A stretch of DNA of 64,000 bases, taken from CAVUEG01 sp963740525. GTDB taxonomy: Bacteria; Actinomycetota; Actinomycetes; Propionibacteriales; Nocardioidaceae. A program made the translations under genes and the position numbers. The DNA lies in contig CAVUEG010000006.1 in assembly GCA_963740525.1 (NCBI GenBank), forward strand, positions 744,001 through 808,000, given 5' to 3'. The notes beneath the pieces were generated by a model. The model made no database searches. It had not been told where the DNA came from and saw only the letters and a program-made list of their open reading frames with translations. Below are positions 19,310 to 29,096 of the stretch, in pieces. Position 1 is the stretch's first letter. Each line of letters starts with the position of its first letter.

Positions 19310-19875
19310 TGCACGTCGAGCGAGACGTCTTCCCGCTTGGTGACTCCCTCGAGCCCCACCTTGTCGAGGAGGATCGCGATCGGGCCGGCCCCGAGCAGCT
19401 CGGCGTCGGGCTCGACGTCGTGCCAGGGAGCGAGCACGAAGGCCCGCTCCGCCGCCTTGGGATGCGGCAGCTTGAGGTCGTCGTCGTCCGCGATCCGGTC
19501 ACCGACCTGGATGATGTCGACGTCCAGCGTCCGAGGCTCGCCGTACTCGCCGCCGCGCTCGCGGCCGAAGGCGTCCTCGATCGCCAGGGCGCGCTCGAGC
19601 AGGGTGCGCGCGGAGAGCGTGGTGTCCAGGCAGAGCACGGCGTTCAGGAAGTCCTTCGAGCCTTCGGGCGCACCGATGGGCGCGGTCTCGTAGACCGGCG
19701 AGACCCCGGTGACCCAGACCTCGGGGGTGTCGGCGAACGAGTTCACCGCGCCCTGGAGGCTGGCCAGCCGCTCGCCCAGGTTGGAGCCCATGGAGAGCAC
19801 CACCCTCCGGATCGGGTGCATCTCTCCGGTGAGGGTGTCGGTGTCCACGATGTTGGGGTTCGGCGTCTCGGTCAC
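19306..19875 (-). CDS. folK: 2-amino-4-hydroxy-6-hydroxymethyldihydropteridine diphosphokinase
   Basis: 189 residues. HPPK motifs are VVLSMGSNLGERLASLQGAV (residues about 25-44), VSPVYETAPIG, and the catalytic/metal stretch GEPRTLDVDIIQVGD with the two Mg-binding aspartates, followed by LPHPKAAERAFVLAP. It transfers pyrophosphate from ATP to the pterin alcohol just before dihydropteroate synthesis. It overlaps folB upstream and DUF3180 downstream by 4 bp each. A 20-residue N-terminal extension precedes the domain. Confidence 0.96.
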   Translation of the reverse strand: MTETPNPNIVDTDTLTGEMHPIRRVVLSMGSNLGERLASLQGAVNSFADTPEVWVTGVSPVYETAPIGAPEGSKDFLNAVLCLDTTLSARTLLERALAIEDAFGRERGGEYGEPRTLDVDIIQVGDRIADDDDLKLPHPKAAERAFVLAPWHDVEPDAELLGAGPIAILLDKVGLEGVTKREDVSLDVQ

Positions 19876-20237
19876 GTGCGACTCCGCATGATCGTCAGGG
19901 CCACGTCGTCAAACGGGACCTCTATGGGGGCGTCCGGCTTGTGCACGGTCACCTCGGCCCACTGGACTCGTCGGTCAGTCAAGCAGACCTCGGAAACCCG
20001 TTGGGCCAGTGTCTCAATCAGGTCCACGGGATCGTTCTCCACCGCATTCTTCACGGCCAGGGCGAGAGCGCCATAGTCAACGGTGTCGCTGAGCGCATCG
20101 CTGGCGGCTGCAGGCCCGGTGTCGAGGCCGAGCACGAGGTCCAGCCGGAACACCTGGCCGTCGCGACGCTCGAAGTCGAGGACCCCGTGATGTCCCCAGG
20201 CTTCGATGCCGCGGATTTCGAGTCTGTCAGTCGTCAT
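19872..20237 (-). CDS. folB: Dihydroneopterin aldolase
   Basis: 121 residues, standard length. DRLEIRGIEAWGHHGVLDFE at the N-terminus contains the GxHG catalytic region with its conserved glutamate context, DTVDYGALALAV is the Tyr-bearing motif, and VTVHKPDAPIEVPFDDVAL carries the active-site lysine (KP). It cleaves dihydroneopterin to hydroxymethyl-dihydropterin. The ATG at 20237 lies 11 bp inside the upstream NTF2-like gene, and the stop overlaps folK. Confidence 0.95.
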   Translation of the reverse strand: MTTDRLEIRGIEAWGHHGVLDFERRDGQVFRLDLVLGLDTGPAAASDALSDTVDYGALALAVKNAVENDPVDLIETLAQRVSEVCLTDRRVQWAEVTVHKPDAPIEVPFDDVALTIMRSRT

Positions 20238-20655
20238 GATCGGTGCCTGACAGTACCGGTGACGAGTGGTGGATCCACAACCGCCATCCCCCCGGCTCAC
20301 GGACGAAGACGTTGGTGGCGATGGCCCTGGCGCCGGCGAACGTGTCGTCCTCGCTCAGGCTGTCCGCCGTGAGGACGTTCTCGGTGCACGTGACGAACCC
20401 GACGTCGCCACGGACGCTCACCACGACGTCGGTGAGGAAGAACTGGATGTACGGCGTGTTCGCCATGATCAGCGCCCAGGAGCGGTTGATCGCGCGGGTG
20501 CCCCGCACCGGAGGGGCCGCCGGGTGGATGCACAGCGCCTCGTCGTCGTCGAGCCAGACCTCCGTCATCGCGTCGAGGTCCCCGGACTCGAAAGCCGCGT
20601 AGAAGGCTCCGTTGGCGGTCTCCACCGCCTCGCTGTCCCGGTCCAGGTCAGACAT
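20227..20655 (-). CDS. Nuclear transport factor 2 (SnoaL-like) family protein within the folate operon
   Basis: 142 residues with the NTF2 cone fold pattern: helix NGAFYAAFESGDLDAMTEVW, then CIHPAAPPVRGTRAINRSW and a final WRLWIHHSSPVL strand. Proteins of this type may be enzymes or ligand binders; no specific reaction can be assigned. Overlaps with folP (8 bp) upstream and folB (11 bp) downstream show it is a fixed member of the folate operon, so a role tied to pterin or pABA metabolism is plausible but unproven. Confidence 0.85.
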   Translation of the reverse strand: MSDLDRDSEAVETANGAFYAAFESGDLDAMTEVWLDDDEALCIHPAAPPVRGTRAINRSWALIMANTPYIQFFLTDVVVSVRGDVGFVTCTENVLTADSLSEDDTFAGARAIATNVFVREPGGWRLWIHHSSPVLSGTDHDD

Positions 20656-21496
20656 GCGCCGCCTCCCGCCATCGGGCGACGACGCGGACGGCGTCCAGGC
20701 TGGCGCGCACCTCGTGGACCCGGACGCACCAGACTCCGGCTGCCGCGGCGATCGTGGTCAGTGCGGTGGTCGCGTCCTCGCGCTCCAGAACAGGTCGCGG
20801 GGCCCCGTCGGGATCGGCCAGAAGAGCGCCGAGGAAGCCCTTGCGGCTCGAGCCGACGAGCACGGGGGGTCCCACCTGCGCCACGGCGCCCAGGGCTGCC
20901 AGCAGGGACCAGTTGTGGTCATGGGTCTTCGCGAACCCCAGTCCTGGGTCGACCGCGATCCGGTCCTCGGCGATCCCGGCGGCCAGTGCGGCCTCCACCC
21001 GGTCTCCGAGCTCGCGACAGACGTCAGCCACGACGTCGTCGTAGTCGGTGTGCGCCTGCATGCTGTCCGCGTGGGCACGCCAGTGCATCGCGACGTACGA
21101 CGCCTGGTGGTGCGCGACCACCTGGAGCACCTCGGGGTCGGCGAGGCCCCCGGACACGTCGTTGACCAGCACCGCTCCGGCTCGCAGGGCCGCGTCGGCC
21201 ACCTCGGAGCGCATCGTGTCGACCGAGACCATGGCACCGGCCTGCACCAGTGAGGTGATCACCGGCAACACGCGGTCCAGCTCCTCGGAGACCAACGGGC
21301 GGGTGGCTCCGGGCCGCGTGGACTCGCCGCCGACATCGAGCAGGTCCGCCCCTTGCCCGAGCAGGTCGAGTCCGTGCTCGACAGCGCGCTCCGGCTCGTG
21401 CCAGCGGCCACCGTCGGAGAACGAGTCGGGGGTGACGTTCACGACCCCCATGACCAGCGTGCGCGGGGCCTGGGGCAGGCCAGCGACGTGCCTCAT
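20648..21496 (-). CDS. folP: Dihydropteroate synthase
   Basis: 282 residues of the TIM-barrel family. MGVVNVTPDSFSDGG (residues about 15-29), GADLLDVGGESTRPGA with the pABA/pyrophosphate loop, VSVDTMRSEVA, VNDVSGG, DPGLGFAKTHDHNW, and VGSSRKGFLG near the end. It joins p-aminobenzoate to the pterin pyrophosphate and is the sulfonamide target. Start ATG 21496 overlaps the folE stop (TGATG). A longer open frame upstream to 21838 is antisense-like shadow inside folE. Confidence 0.96.
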   Translation of the reverse strand: MRHVAGLPQAPRTLVMGVVNVTPDSFSDGGRWHEPERAVEHGLDLLGQGADLLDVGGESTRPGATRPLVSEELDRVLPVITSLVQAGAMVSVDTMRSEVADAALRAGAVLVNDVSGGLADPEVLQVVAHHQASYVAMHWRAHADSMQAHTDYDDVVADVCRELGDRVEAALAAGIAEDRIAVDPGLGFAKTHDHNWSLLAALGAVAQVGPPVLVGSSRKGFLGALLADPDGAPRPVLEREDATTALTTIAAAAGVWCVRVHEVRASLDAVRVVARWREAAHV

Positions 21497-22104
21497 CAGC
21501 GTCCGCTGTGGATCAGGCTCATCGCCTCGGCACGGGTGGCGGGGTTGTGCATGATCCCGCGCACGGCGGAAGTGATCGTCCGGGCGCCGGCCTTCTTGAT
21601 CCCCCGCATGGTCATGCACAGGTGCTCGGCCTCGAGTACGACGATCGCCCCCTGGGCCTCGAGGATGCCCATCAGGGAGTCGGCGATCTGCGTGGTCATC
21701 CGCTCCTGGACCTGCGGGCGCTTGGCGTACAGGTCGACCAGCCGGGCCAGCTTGGACAGCCCCGTGATCTTGCCCGCCGGTGACGGGATGTAGCCCACGT
21801 GCGCCACACCGGTGAACGGGACCAGGTGGTGCTCGCACATCGACCAGAACTCGATGTCGCGGACCAGGATCATCTCGTCGTGGCCGAGGTCGAAGGTGGT
21901 GGTGAGCACTTCGTCCGGGCCCATCCTCATCCCGGAGAGAAGCTCGGCGTACGCCCGGGCCACCCTCGCCGGGGTGTCCCGCAGGCCCTCGCGTTCGGGG
22001 TCCTCGCCGACCGCGAGCAGAAGCTCGCGGACCGCGGCTTCGGCCCTGGCGTGGTCGAAGGGCGGGATCGTCTCGCGAGGCTCCGCTGTGATCTTCTCGA
22101 TCAT
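21496..22104 (-). CDS. folE: GTP cyclohydrolase I
   Basis: 202 residues. Zinc ligands are visible in SMCEHHLVPFTG (Cys and His) and in EHLCMTMRG (Cys). GKITGLSKLARLVDLYAKRP and RMTTQIADSL are standard. It converts GTP to dihydroneopterin triphosphate, the entry to folate synthesis. The ATG at 22104 is 4 bp after the ftsH stop; the 14-codon in-frame extension to 22146 lies inside ftsH and was not used. Order ftsH-folE-folP-folB-folK matches mycobacteria. Confidence 0.96.
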   Translation of the reverse strand: MIEKITAEPRETIPPFDHARAEAAVRELLLAVGEDPEREGLRDTPARVARAYAELLSGMRMGPDEVLTTTFDLGHDEMILVRDIEFWSMCEHHLVPFTGVAHVGYIPSPAGKITGLSKLARLVDLYAKRPQVQERMTTQIADSLMGILEAQGAIVVLEAEHLCMTMRGIKKAGARTITSAVRGIMHNPATRAEAMSLIHSGR

Positions 22105-22108
22105 GGGC

Positions 22109-24106
<1,998 letters not shown>

Positions 24107-24219
24107 CTGTCGGGGTCCTGCCCCGCCTCCTGCCAATCAACCGTTCTGGAGGTTTAGACGGTACACGGCGAGGCGTGAGGGGGAGGAGTGTGCCCCGTAC
24201 GCCGGTCAGGATCCGCCGG

Positions 24220-24771
24220 TCAGGAGTACACGTGCGGAGCGAGCGTGCCGATCGAGCGCAGGTTGCGGTACTTCTCGCGGTAGTCGAGGCCGTAGCCCAC
24301 GACGAACTCGTTGGGGATGTCCCAGCCGACGTACTTCACGTCGACGCTCATCTGCTGGGCCTCGGGCTTGCGCAGCAGCGTGCAGATCTCGACGGACGCC
24401 GGGTTGCGCGAGCTCAGGTTGGAGATCAGCCAGGACAGCGTGAGCCCGGTGTCGATGATCTCGTCGACCACGAGTACGTGCCGGCCGGTGATGTCGGTGT
24501 CGAGGTCCTTGAGGATCCGGACCACGCCGGAGGACTTGGTGCCCGATCCGTAGGACGACACCGCCATCCAGTCCATCTCCACGTGGCGCTCGAGCGCCCG
24601 CCCCAGGTCCGCCATCACCATCACCGCGCCCCGCAGCACCCCCACCATCAAGACGTCCTTGCCGGCGTAGTCGCGCTCGATGTCCTTGGCCAGCTCCCCC
24701 AGCCGCTCGAGGATCTGCTCCTCGGTGAAAATGACGTTGACCAGCTCGTTCTCGACGTGCGACGAATCCAT
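24220..24771 (-). CDS. hpt: Hypoxanthine phosphoribosyltransferase
   Basis: 183 residues. VGVLRGAVMVMADL is the PPi-binding loop region, SSYGSGTKSSG the flexible loop, and VLVVDEIIDTGLTLSWL the PRPP motif with two acidic residues; VGYGLDYREKYRNL is the C-terminal base-binding segment. It salvages hypoxanthine and guanine with PRPP. The ATG at 24771 begins the family-typical MDSSHVENEL; a longer frame through the upstream intergenic repeat is not coding. It lies downstream of tilS, as in most actinobacteria. Confidence 0.95.
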   Translation of the reverse strand: MDSSHVENELVNVIFTEEQILERLGELAKDIERDYAGKDVLMVGVLRGAVMVMADLGRALERHVEMDWMAVSSYGSGTKSSGVVRILKDLDTDITGRHVLVVDEIIDTGLTLSWLISNLSSRNPASVEICTLLRKPEAQQMSVDVKYVGWDIPNEFVVGYGLDYREKYRNLRSIGTLAPHVYS

Positions 24772-24822
24772 GCGACTCAGCCTGCCACACCCCCCTGCCT
24801 CGCTCCGCTCGGGTTGCGGTTT

Positions 24823-24855
24823 GGTCCCCAACCGCAGGTTTTTCGGGTTGGGACC
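24823..24855 (-). terminator. Strong hairpin between tilS and hpt, possible terminator or intergenic repeat
   Basis: GGTCCCCAACC (24823-24833) pairs with GGTTGGGACC (24846-24855) with one bulged base and a 12-base loop. The same letters recur in the flanks (TTTGGTCCCC and TTTGTGACCAA; AACCGCAGG and ACCTGCAG), giving a partly repeated look. On the minus strand it follows tilS and would end or pause that transcript before hpt. It may be a dispersed intergenic element, which needs a whole-genome check. Confidence 0.5.
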
Positions 24856-24925
24856 TGCAGTTTGTGACCAATGGATGGGGTCGGTCCGGTCTTCCGAGCA
24901 CGTCAGGTACGACGGAGGGACGAGG

Positions 24926-25900
24926 TCAGGTGTGATGCCGGAAGACCAGCGAGCCGCCCTCGCGAATCGCCCTGAGGTGACCCGGGAGGTCCGCCCCTGT
25001 CTGGCCGTGCCAGTCGGTGACCAGCGAGTCGATTCCCTGCACGTGGACGTGGAACAGCTCCCCGGCCGGCGCACCCGCGTCGATGGCGGCCGCGCGCAGC
25101 ACGCGACGCCGTACGGCGTCCGGCAGCAAGCCCAGCCCCGTGACGTCGAGCCCCTCCTCGGTCGTCACCTGGAGCCGGGCCGCCTCGGCCACCTCATCGA
25201 GGTACTCCGCGTCAGCCCGCAGCAGGTCCGCCGTACGAGCGAGGTTGCGCGCCACCCCGGGGCCGATCTCGCGCTCGAGCATCGGCAGGACCTCCGTGCG
25301 CACCCGCACTCGCGTGAACCGCGGGTCGACGTTGTGCGGGTCGTCCCACGTCGTCAGCCCCTCGACCGTGCAAGCGGTGACGGTGTCATCTCGCGTCAGG
25401 TCGAGGAACGGCCGACGGAAGCCCTCGAACGAGCGCCGCATCCCCGCCAGAGCCCGCCCACCGCCCCCACGCGTGAGACCCAGCAGGACCGTCTCCGCCT
25501 GGTCGTCGAGCGTGTGCCCCAGCAGTACGGCGGCGGCGCTGCGTCGCTCCGCCAGCTCCTCGAGCACCGAGTACCGAGCACTCCGCGCCGCGGCCTCCGG
25601 ACCCATGCCCGGCGCCTCGACCTTGACCGTGGCGACGACCGTCTCGTCGGCGCCGATGGCGGTCATCTGGTCCGCGACCTCTACGGCGTGCGCCGCGCTC
25701 CCCGGCTGCAGCCCGTGGTCGACGGTCACGCCGATCACCTGCCAGCTACCGGCCCGCGCCTCGAAGACCGTGGCGGCGAGCAGCGCGACCGAGTCGGGGC
25801 CACCCGAGCACGCGACGACGACCGTGTCTCCGGGCTCGAGGTCACCGAGCGAGTGGCGTACGGCGAGCCGCGTCGCTGCGACGGCCGGATGGAGCCCCAT
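24926..25900 (-). CDS. tilS: tRNA(Ile)-lysidine synthase
   Basis: 324 residues. The PP-loop ATPase motif is VVACSGGPDSVALLA (residues about 29-43). GVTVDHGLQPGS and LLGHTLDDQAETVLLGLTRG are conserved for the family. The C-terminal domain is short, as in mycobacterial MesJ/TilS. It converts the wobble cytidine of tRNA-Ile(CAU) to lysidine, preventing misreading of AUG. The ATG at 25900 overlaps the stop of the DUF2342 gene (TGATG); an upstream ATG at 25924 is inside that gene. Confidence 0.94.
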   Translation of the reverse strand: MGLHPAVAATRLAVRHSLGDLEPGDTVVVACSGGPDSVALLAATVFEARAGSWQVIGVTVDHGLQPGSAAHAVEVADQMTAIGADETVVATVKVEAPGMGPEAAARSARYSVLEELAERRSAAAVLLGHTLDDQAETVLLGLTRGGGGRALAGMRRSFEGFRRPFLDLTRDDTVTACTVEGLTTWDDPHNVDPRFTRVRVRTEVLPMLEREIGPGVARNLARTADLLRADAEYLDEVAEAARLQVTTEEGLDVTGLGLLPDAVRRRVLRAAAIDAGAPAGELFHVHVQGIDSLVTDWHGQTGADLPGHLRAIREGGSLVFRHHT

Positions 25901-26955
25901 CAGCCGTGAACGCGCCGCACCCACGCTGCGGCGTCACCGATCTCGTCCTTCGTGGGCAGGTTGTCCGGCTTCTCCCACACCGCGTTGAACCCCTCCATGC
26001 CGACCACGCCGATCACGGAGCGCACGAAGGCCGCCCCGTCGCGGTACTGCGCCATCTTGGCGTCGAGCCCCAGCAGCCGACGCAACAGCTTGTCGAGCGG
26101 GCCGGCGCCCTTGCGTCGCTGGTTGAACTTGCGCCGGATCGTGTCCACGCTCGGGATCACCTCAGGACCGACCCCGTCCATCACCACGTCGGCGTGGCCC
26201 TCCAACAGCGACATCACCCCGGTCACCCGGTCGACGACCACCTTCTGCTCCGGCGTACCGAAGAGGTCGAGCAGGCTCGCCCCGTCCTTGCCGCGGACCA
26301 CGTCGCCGAGACGCTTGAGTCCGTCCTCGATCAGCTTGCTCGGGTCTACCTCCACCGTGGAGACGATCGCCTCGATCTCACTTTGCAGGTGGTCCCTCAT
26401 CCAGGGCACCGCCGTGAACTGGACCCGGTGCGTCTCCTCGTGCAGGCAGACCCAGAGCCGGAAGTCCGTCGGGTCGACCTCCAGCTCCCGCTCGGTGGCC
26501 ACGATGTTGGGGGCGACCAGCAGCAGCCGCCCGGCCACGTCGGTGTCGTCGGTCGCATGGAAGGGGTCGAACTGACCGAGCACCTTCGAGCCAAGGAAGC
26601 CCAGCAGCGCTCCCAGCTCGGCGCCGGTGACGCGACTTCCGACGGCCTGCGCGACCGGACCCGGAGGACCCTTCTTCTCCTGCAGCTTCTCGACCAGCGG
26701 CGAGACTACGTGCGCGAAACCGTCCGCGTTCGCCTGGACCCAGCCGGCCCGGTCGATCACCAGGACGGGGGCGGACCGCTCCTCGGAGACGAGGCCGGTG
26801 AACTCGCGCACCAGCGGAGTGGATCGGGCGGCCCCGGCATGCAGTTCCGCGACGGCTTGCTGCGCCGTCTCCGGGGGTACTCCGGGACCCTCCCCCGCCA
26901 GGCGAGACCCGATGGTGACGGCGAGGTCCCAGTCGATCATGTTGCTGCGTGACAT
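25900..26955 (-). CDS. Zinc-dependent metalloprotease-like protein, DUF2342 (F420-biosynthesis-associated family)
   Basis: 351 residues. WVCLHEETHRVQFTAVPW contains an HExxH zinc site (HEETH), about residue 170. VLVIDRAGWVQANADGF and LLGLDAKMAQYRDGAAFVRS are family-conserved. The family (Rv3626c) is annotated as associated with coenzyme F420 synthesis by phylogenetic profile, but a substrate has not been shown that I know of. It sits between dacB and tilS as in mycobacteria, with a 9-bp gap and a 1-base overlap. Confidence 0.85.
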   Translation of the reverse strand: MSRSNMIDWDLAVTIGSRLAGEGPGVPPETAQQAVAELHAGAARSTPLVREFTGLVSEERSAPVLVIDRAGWVQANADGFAHVVSPLVEKLQEKKGPPGPVAQAVGSRVTGAELGALLGFLGSKVLGQFDPFHATDDTDVAGRLLLVAPNIVATERELEVDPTDFRLWVCLHEETHRVQFTAVPWMRDHLQSEIEAIVSTVEVDPSKLIEDGLKRLGDVVRGKDGASLLDLFGTPEQKVVVDRVTGVMSLLEGHADVVMDGVGPEVIPSVDTIRRKFNQRRKGAGPLDKLLRRLLGLDAKMAQYRDGAAFVRSVIGVVGMEGFNAVWEKPDNLPTKDEIGDAAAWVRRVHG

Positions 26956-26964
26956 GAGCCGACC

Positions 26965-28404
26965 CTACGGGGTGGCGCCGCACCGGCAGCCCGCCAGCGC
27001 GGCCGCCAGCTCGTCGATCGTGGCTCGCGCCGCGAGGGTGTTGCGCACCTTGACCCGGTCGGCCAGCGCGACGAAGACCAGCTCGTCGCCGTCTCGGTCG
27101 GTCACCAGGCCGGCCAGGCCGTGTACGCCGGTCAGGGTCCCGGTCTTGGCCCGTACCGCACCCGGCCCGTACCGCGACCCCGTCGCGAACCGGGCAGCGA
27201 GCGAGCCGGTGAACCCGGCGACCGGCAGCCCGGTGAGGAGCTGCCGGAGCTCCGGGTGCTCGTCGCTCGCGGCCAGGCGCAGCACGGCCGCGAGGGTCCC
27301 CGGCTCGATCCGGTTCTCGCGGGAGAGCCCGCTCCCGTCGAAGAACACGTCGCCGGTCAGGTCGACACCGAGGGAGGTGAGCACCTTGCGCACTCCGGCT
27401 GCTCCACCGGCGAAGGTGCCGCCGGTCCGCTCGGCGAGCCCGACGTGGTGCGCGAGTACCTCGGCGCCCTCGTTGTCGCTGACGTCGAGGATCCGCTGGA
27501 CGATCTGGCCCAGAGGTGCGCTGTCGACCGAGGCGACCTCGACGGAGGCCGACGGCGCGTTCGCTTCACGGGGACTGCCGAGGACACGGATCCCCTGCTT
27601 GCGCAGGGCCTTGGCGAACGTCTGCGCCGCGAAGAGAGCCGGGTCGTCCACCCGGCCGTACCCACTGTCGGGGCGACCCTCGTCGACCCACAGGGCCGTG
27701 ATCGGGGCGACCACGTTGTCGGGGATGTAGGACTTGGGCCAGGCCGGGTTGACGGCGGGGTCGCCGAACCGGTGGGCGTCGTACGCCAGGCGCACCCGCG
27801 AGCGCCCCTGCCCCTCGAGTGCCGCCGCCGTGGCTGTCGCCAAGGTGAGGAGGTCCGCGCGCTGCGGATACGTCCCGGCCGGCACGGGCTTGCTGGCGAG
27901 GTAGGGGTCGCCACCGCCGACGAGGGTGATCGTGCGCGAGCCGACCTGCGTGCGGACACCGGTGCGGAACCGGTGCTCGGGGCCGAAGGCCGCCAGGGCA
28001 GCGGTGGTGGTCAGCAGCTTCGTGGTCGACGCGGGGGTGACCGGCCCACTGCCGTGCTCGAACAGGGTCGATCCGTCGGAGAGCTGCTGCACGAGCACGC
28101 GCACGTGCCGTCCGAGCCGGTGGTCGGCGACGTACGACGCCAGCGCGGCCTCGATCTTGGCCGGGTCCGCGAGGTGGTCCGGAAGGTCCTCAGCGAGGAC
28201 CTTGGGCGCTCCGAGCGGGGCCAGCTCGAGCCCCGGAGGTGGGCTCACCTCGGCCGGCTGCTCGATCGGCGAGGGGTAGTCCCAGCCGAGCCACCGGTGG
28301 CCGAGGTCGAGCTGCCAGGACAGCACGGCGGCCACCAGCAGTACGGCGACCAAACCGGGCGGAACCAGACGCCATGCGTGGCGTCGGTCACCTCCAGCCA
28401 CCAC
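26965..28404 (-). CDS. dacB: D-alanyl-D-alanine carboxypeptidase/endopeptidase (PBP4, class C)
   Basis: 479 residues. One N-terminal membrane helix (about 12-30) exports the enzyme. Penicillin-binding motifs are SxxK in TPASTTKLLTTT (nucleophile Ser), SDN in DVSDNEGAEVLAHH, and KTG in RAKTGTLTGVHG. It trims peptidoglycan stem peptides and cuts cross-links outside the membrane. The Pro-rich segment at about 45-60 is a linker. The start is one of two adjacent GTG codons (28404 or 28401). It is divergent from ppa, as in M. tuberculosis (Rv3627c/Rv3628). Confidence 0.93.
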   Translation of the reverse strand: MVAGGDRRHAWRLVPPGLVAVLLVAAVLSWQLDLGHRWLGWDYPSPIEQPAEVSPPPGLELAPLGAPKVLAEDLPDHLADPAKIEAALASYVADHRLGRHVRVLVQQLSDGSTLFEHGSGPVTPASTTKLLTTTAALAAFGPEHRFRTGVRTQVGSRTITLVGGGDPYLASKPVPAGTYPQRADLLTLATATAAALEGQGRSRVRLAYDAHRFGDPAVNPAWPKSYIPDNVVAPITALWVDEGRPDSGYGRVDDPALFAAQTFAKALRKQGIRVLGSPREANAPSASVEVASVDSAPLGQIVQRILDVSDNEGAEVLAHHVGLAERTGGTFAGGAAGVRKVLTSLGVDLTGDVFFDGSGLSRENRIEPGTLAAVLRLAASDEHPELRQLLTGLPVAGFTGSLAARFATGSRYGPGAVRAKTGTLTGVHGLAGLVTDRDGDELVFVALADRVKVRNTLAARATIDELAAALAGCRCGATP

Positions 28405-28501
28405 AGACCCCTTCCGAGTGCACGTTTCCCGCGATTGTGCGCGACACTAACCAAGTTGTGTGCCGGGGAACCCGGCCGGTGGCGGTTCGAGGAGGAACGA
28501 C

Positions 28502-28996
28502 GTGGAGTTCGACGTACTGGTGGAGATCCCCAAGGGGCAGCGCAACAAGTACGAGGTCGACCACCAGAGCGGCCGGATCCGGCTCGACCGGACGCTGTTC
28601 ACCTCGACGCAGTATCCGGCGGACTACGGGTACATCGAGAACACGCTCGGTCTCGACGGGGACCCGCTCGACGCGCTGGTCATCCTGCAGGAGCCGACGT
28701 TCCCCGGATGCCTGATCAAGTGCCGCGCGATCGGCATGTTCCGGATGACCGACGAGGCCGGCGGCGACGACAAGGTCCTCTGCGTCCCCGCGACCGACCC
28801 GCGTCTGGAGCACCTGCGCGACATCAGCCACGTGTCGAAGTTCGACAAGCTGGAGATCCAGCACTTCTTCGAGGTCTACAAGGACCTCGAGCCCGGGAAG
28901 TCCGTGGATGGTGCGGAGTGGGTGGGTCGGACCGAGGCCGAGGCCGAGGTCCAGGCGTCCTTCGAGCGGGCCAAGGACAACCCCTTCCCGCACTGA
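28502..28996 (+). CDS. ppa: Inorganic pyrophosphatase (family I, soluble)
   Basis: 164 residues. EIPKGQRNKYEVDH, YPADYGYIENTLGLDGDPLD (Mg-binding acidic residues) and MTDEAGGDDKVLCVPA are the family I active-site segments. It hydrolyses pyrophosphate made by biosynthetic reactions. The start is the GTG at 28502 with a GGAGGA 8 bp upstream; an in-frame start at 28460 adds a non-conserved leader. The stop ends 4 bp before the first unit of the left 32-bp repeat array. The window also holds a membrane pyrophosphatase (hppA), so the organism has both types. Confidence 0.96.
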   Translation: MEFDVLVEIPKGQRNKYEVDHQSGRIRLDRTLFTSTQYPADYGYIENTLGLDGDPLDALVILQEPTFPGCLIKCRAIGMFRMTDEAGGDDKVLCVPATDPRLEHLRDISHVSKFDKLEIQHFFEVYKDLEPGKSVDGAEWVGRTEAEAEVQASFERAKDNPFPH

Positions 28997-29000
28997 CCCG

Positions 29001-29096
29001 CTGACGCGGCTCATCTTGTCCTCCAGAATGCCCTGACGCGGCGCATCTTGTCGGGTCAGGCGCCCTGACGCGGCGCATCTTGTCGGGTCAGGAGCC
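29001..29096 (+). repeat. Left array: three tandem 32-bp units
   Basis: Units start at 29001, 29033 and 29065, exactly 32 bp apart. Each begins with the 18-base core CTGACGCGGCGCATCTTG (the first has one mismatch, T for G). The rest of units 2 and 3 is nearly identical (TCGGGTCAGG then CGCC or AGCC); unit 1 diverges in this half. In units 2 and 3 CCTGAC at the start pairs with GTCAGG at the end, so each unit can form a small hairpin. The third unit contains the stop codon of the DUF559 gene. The same core occurs inverted at 30136-30213. Confidence 0.92.
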
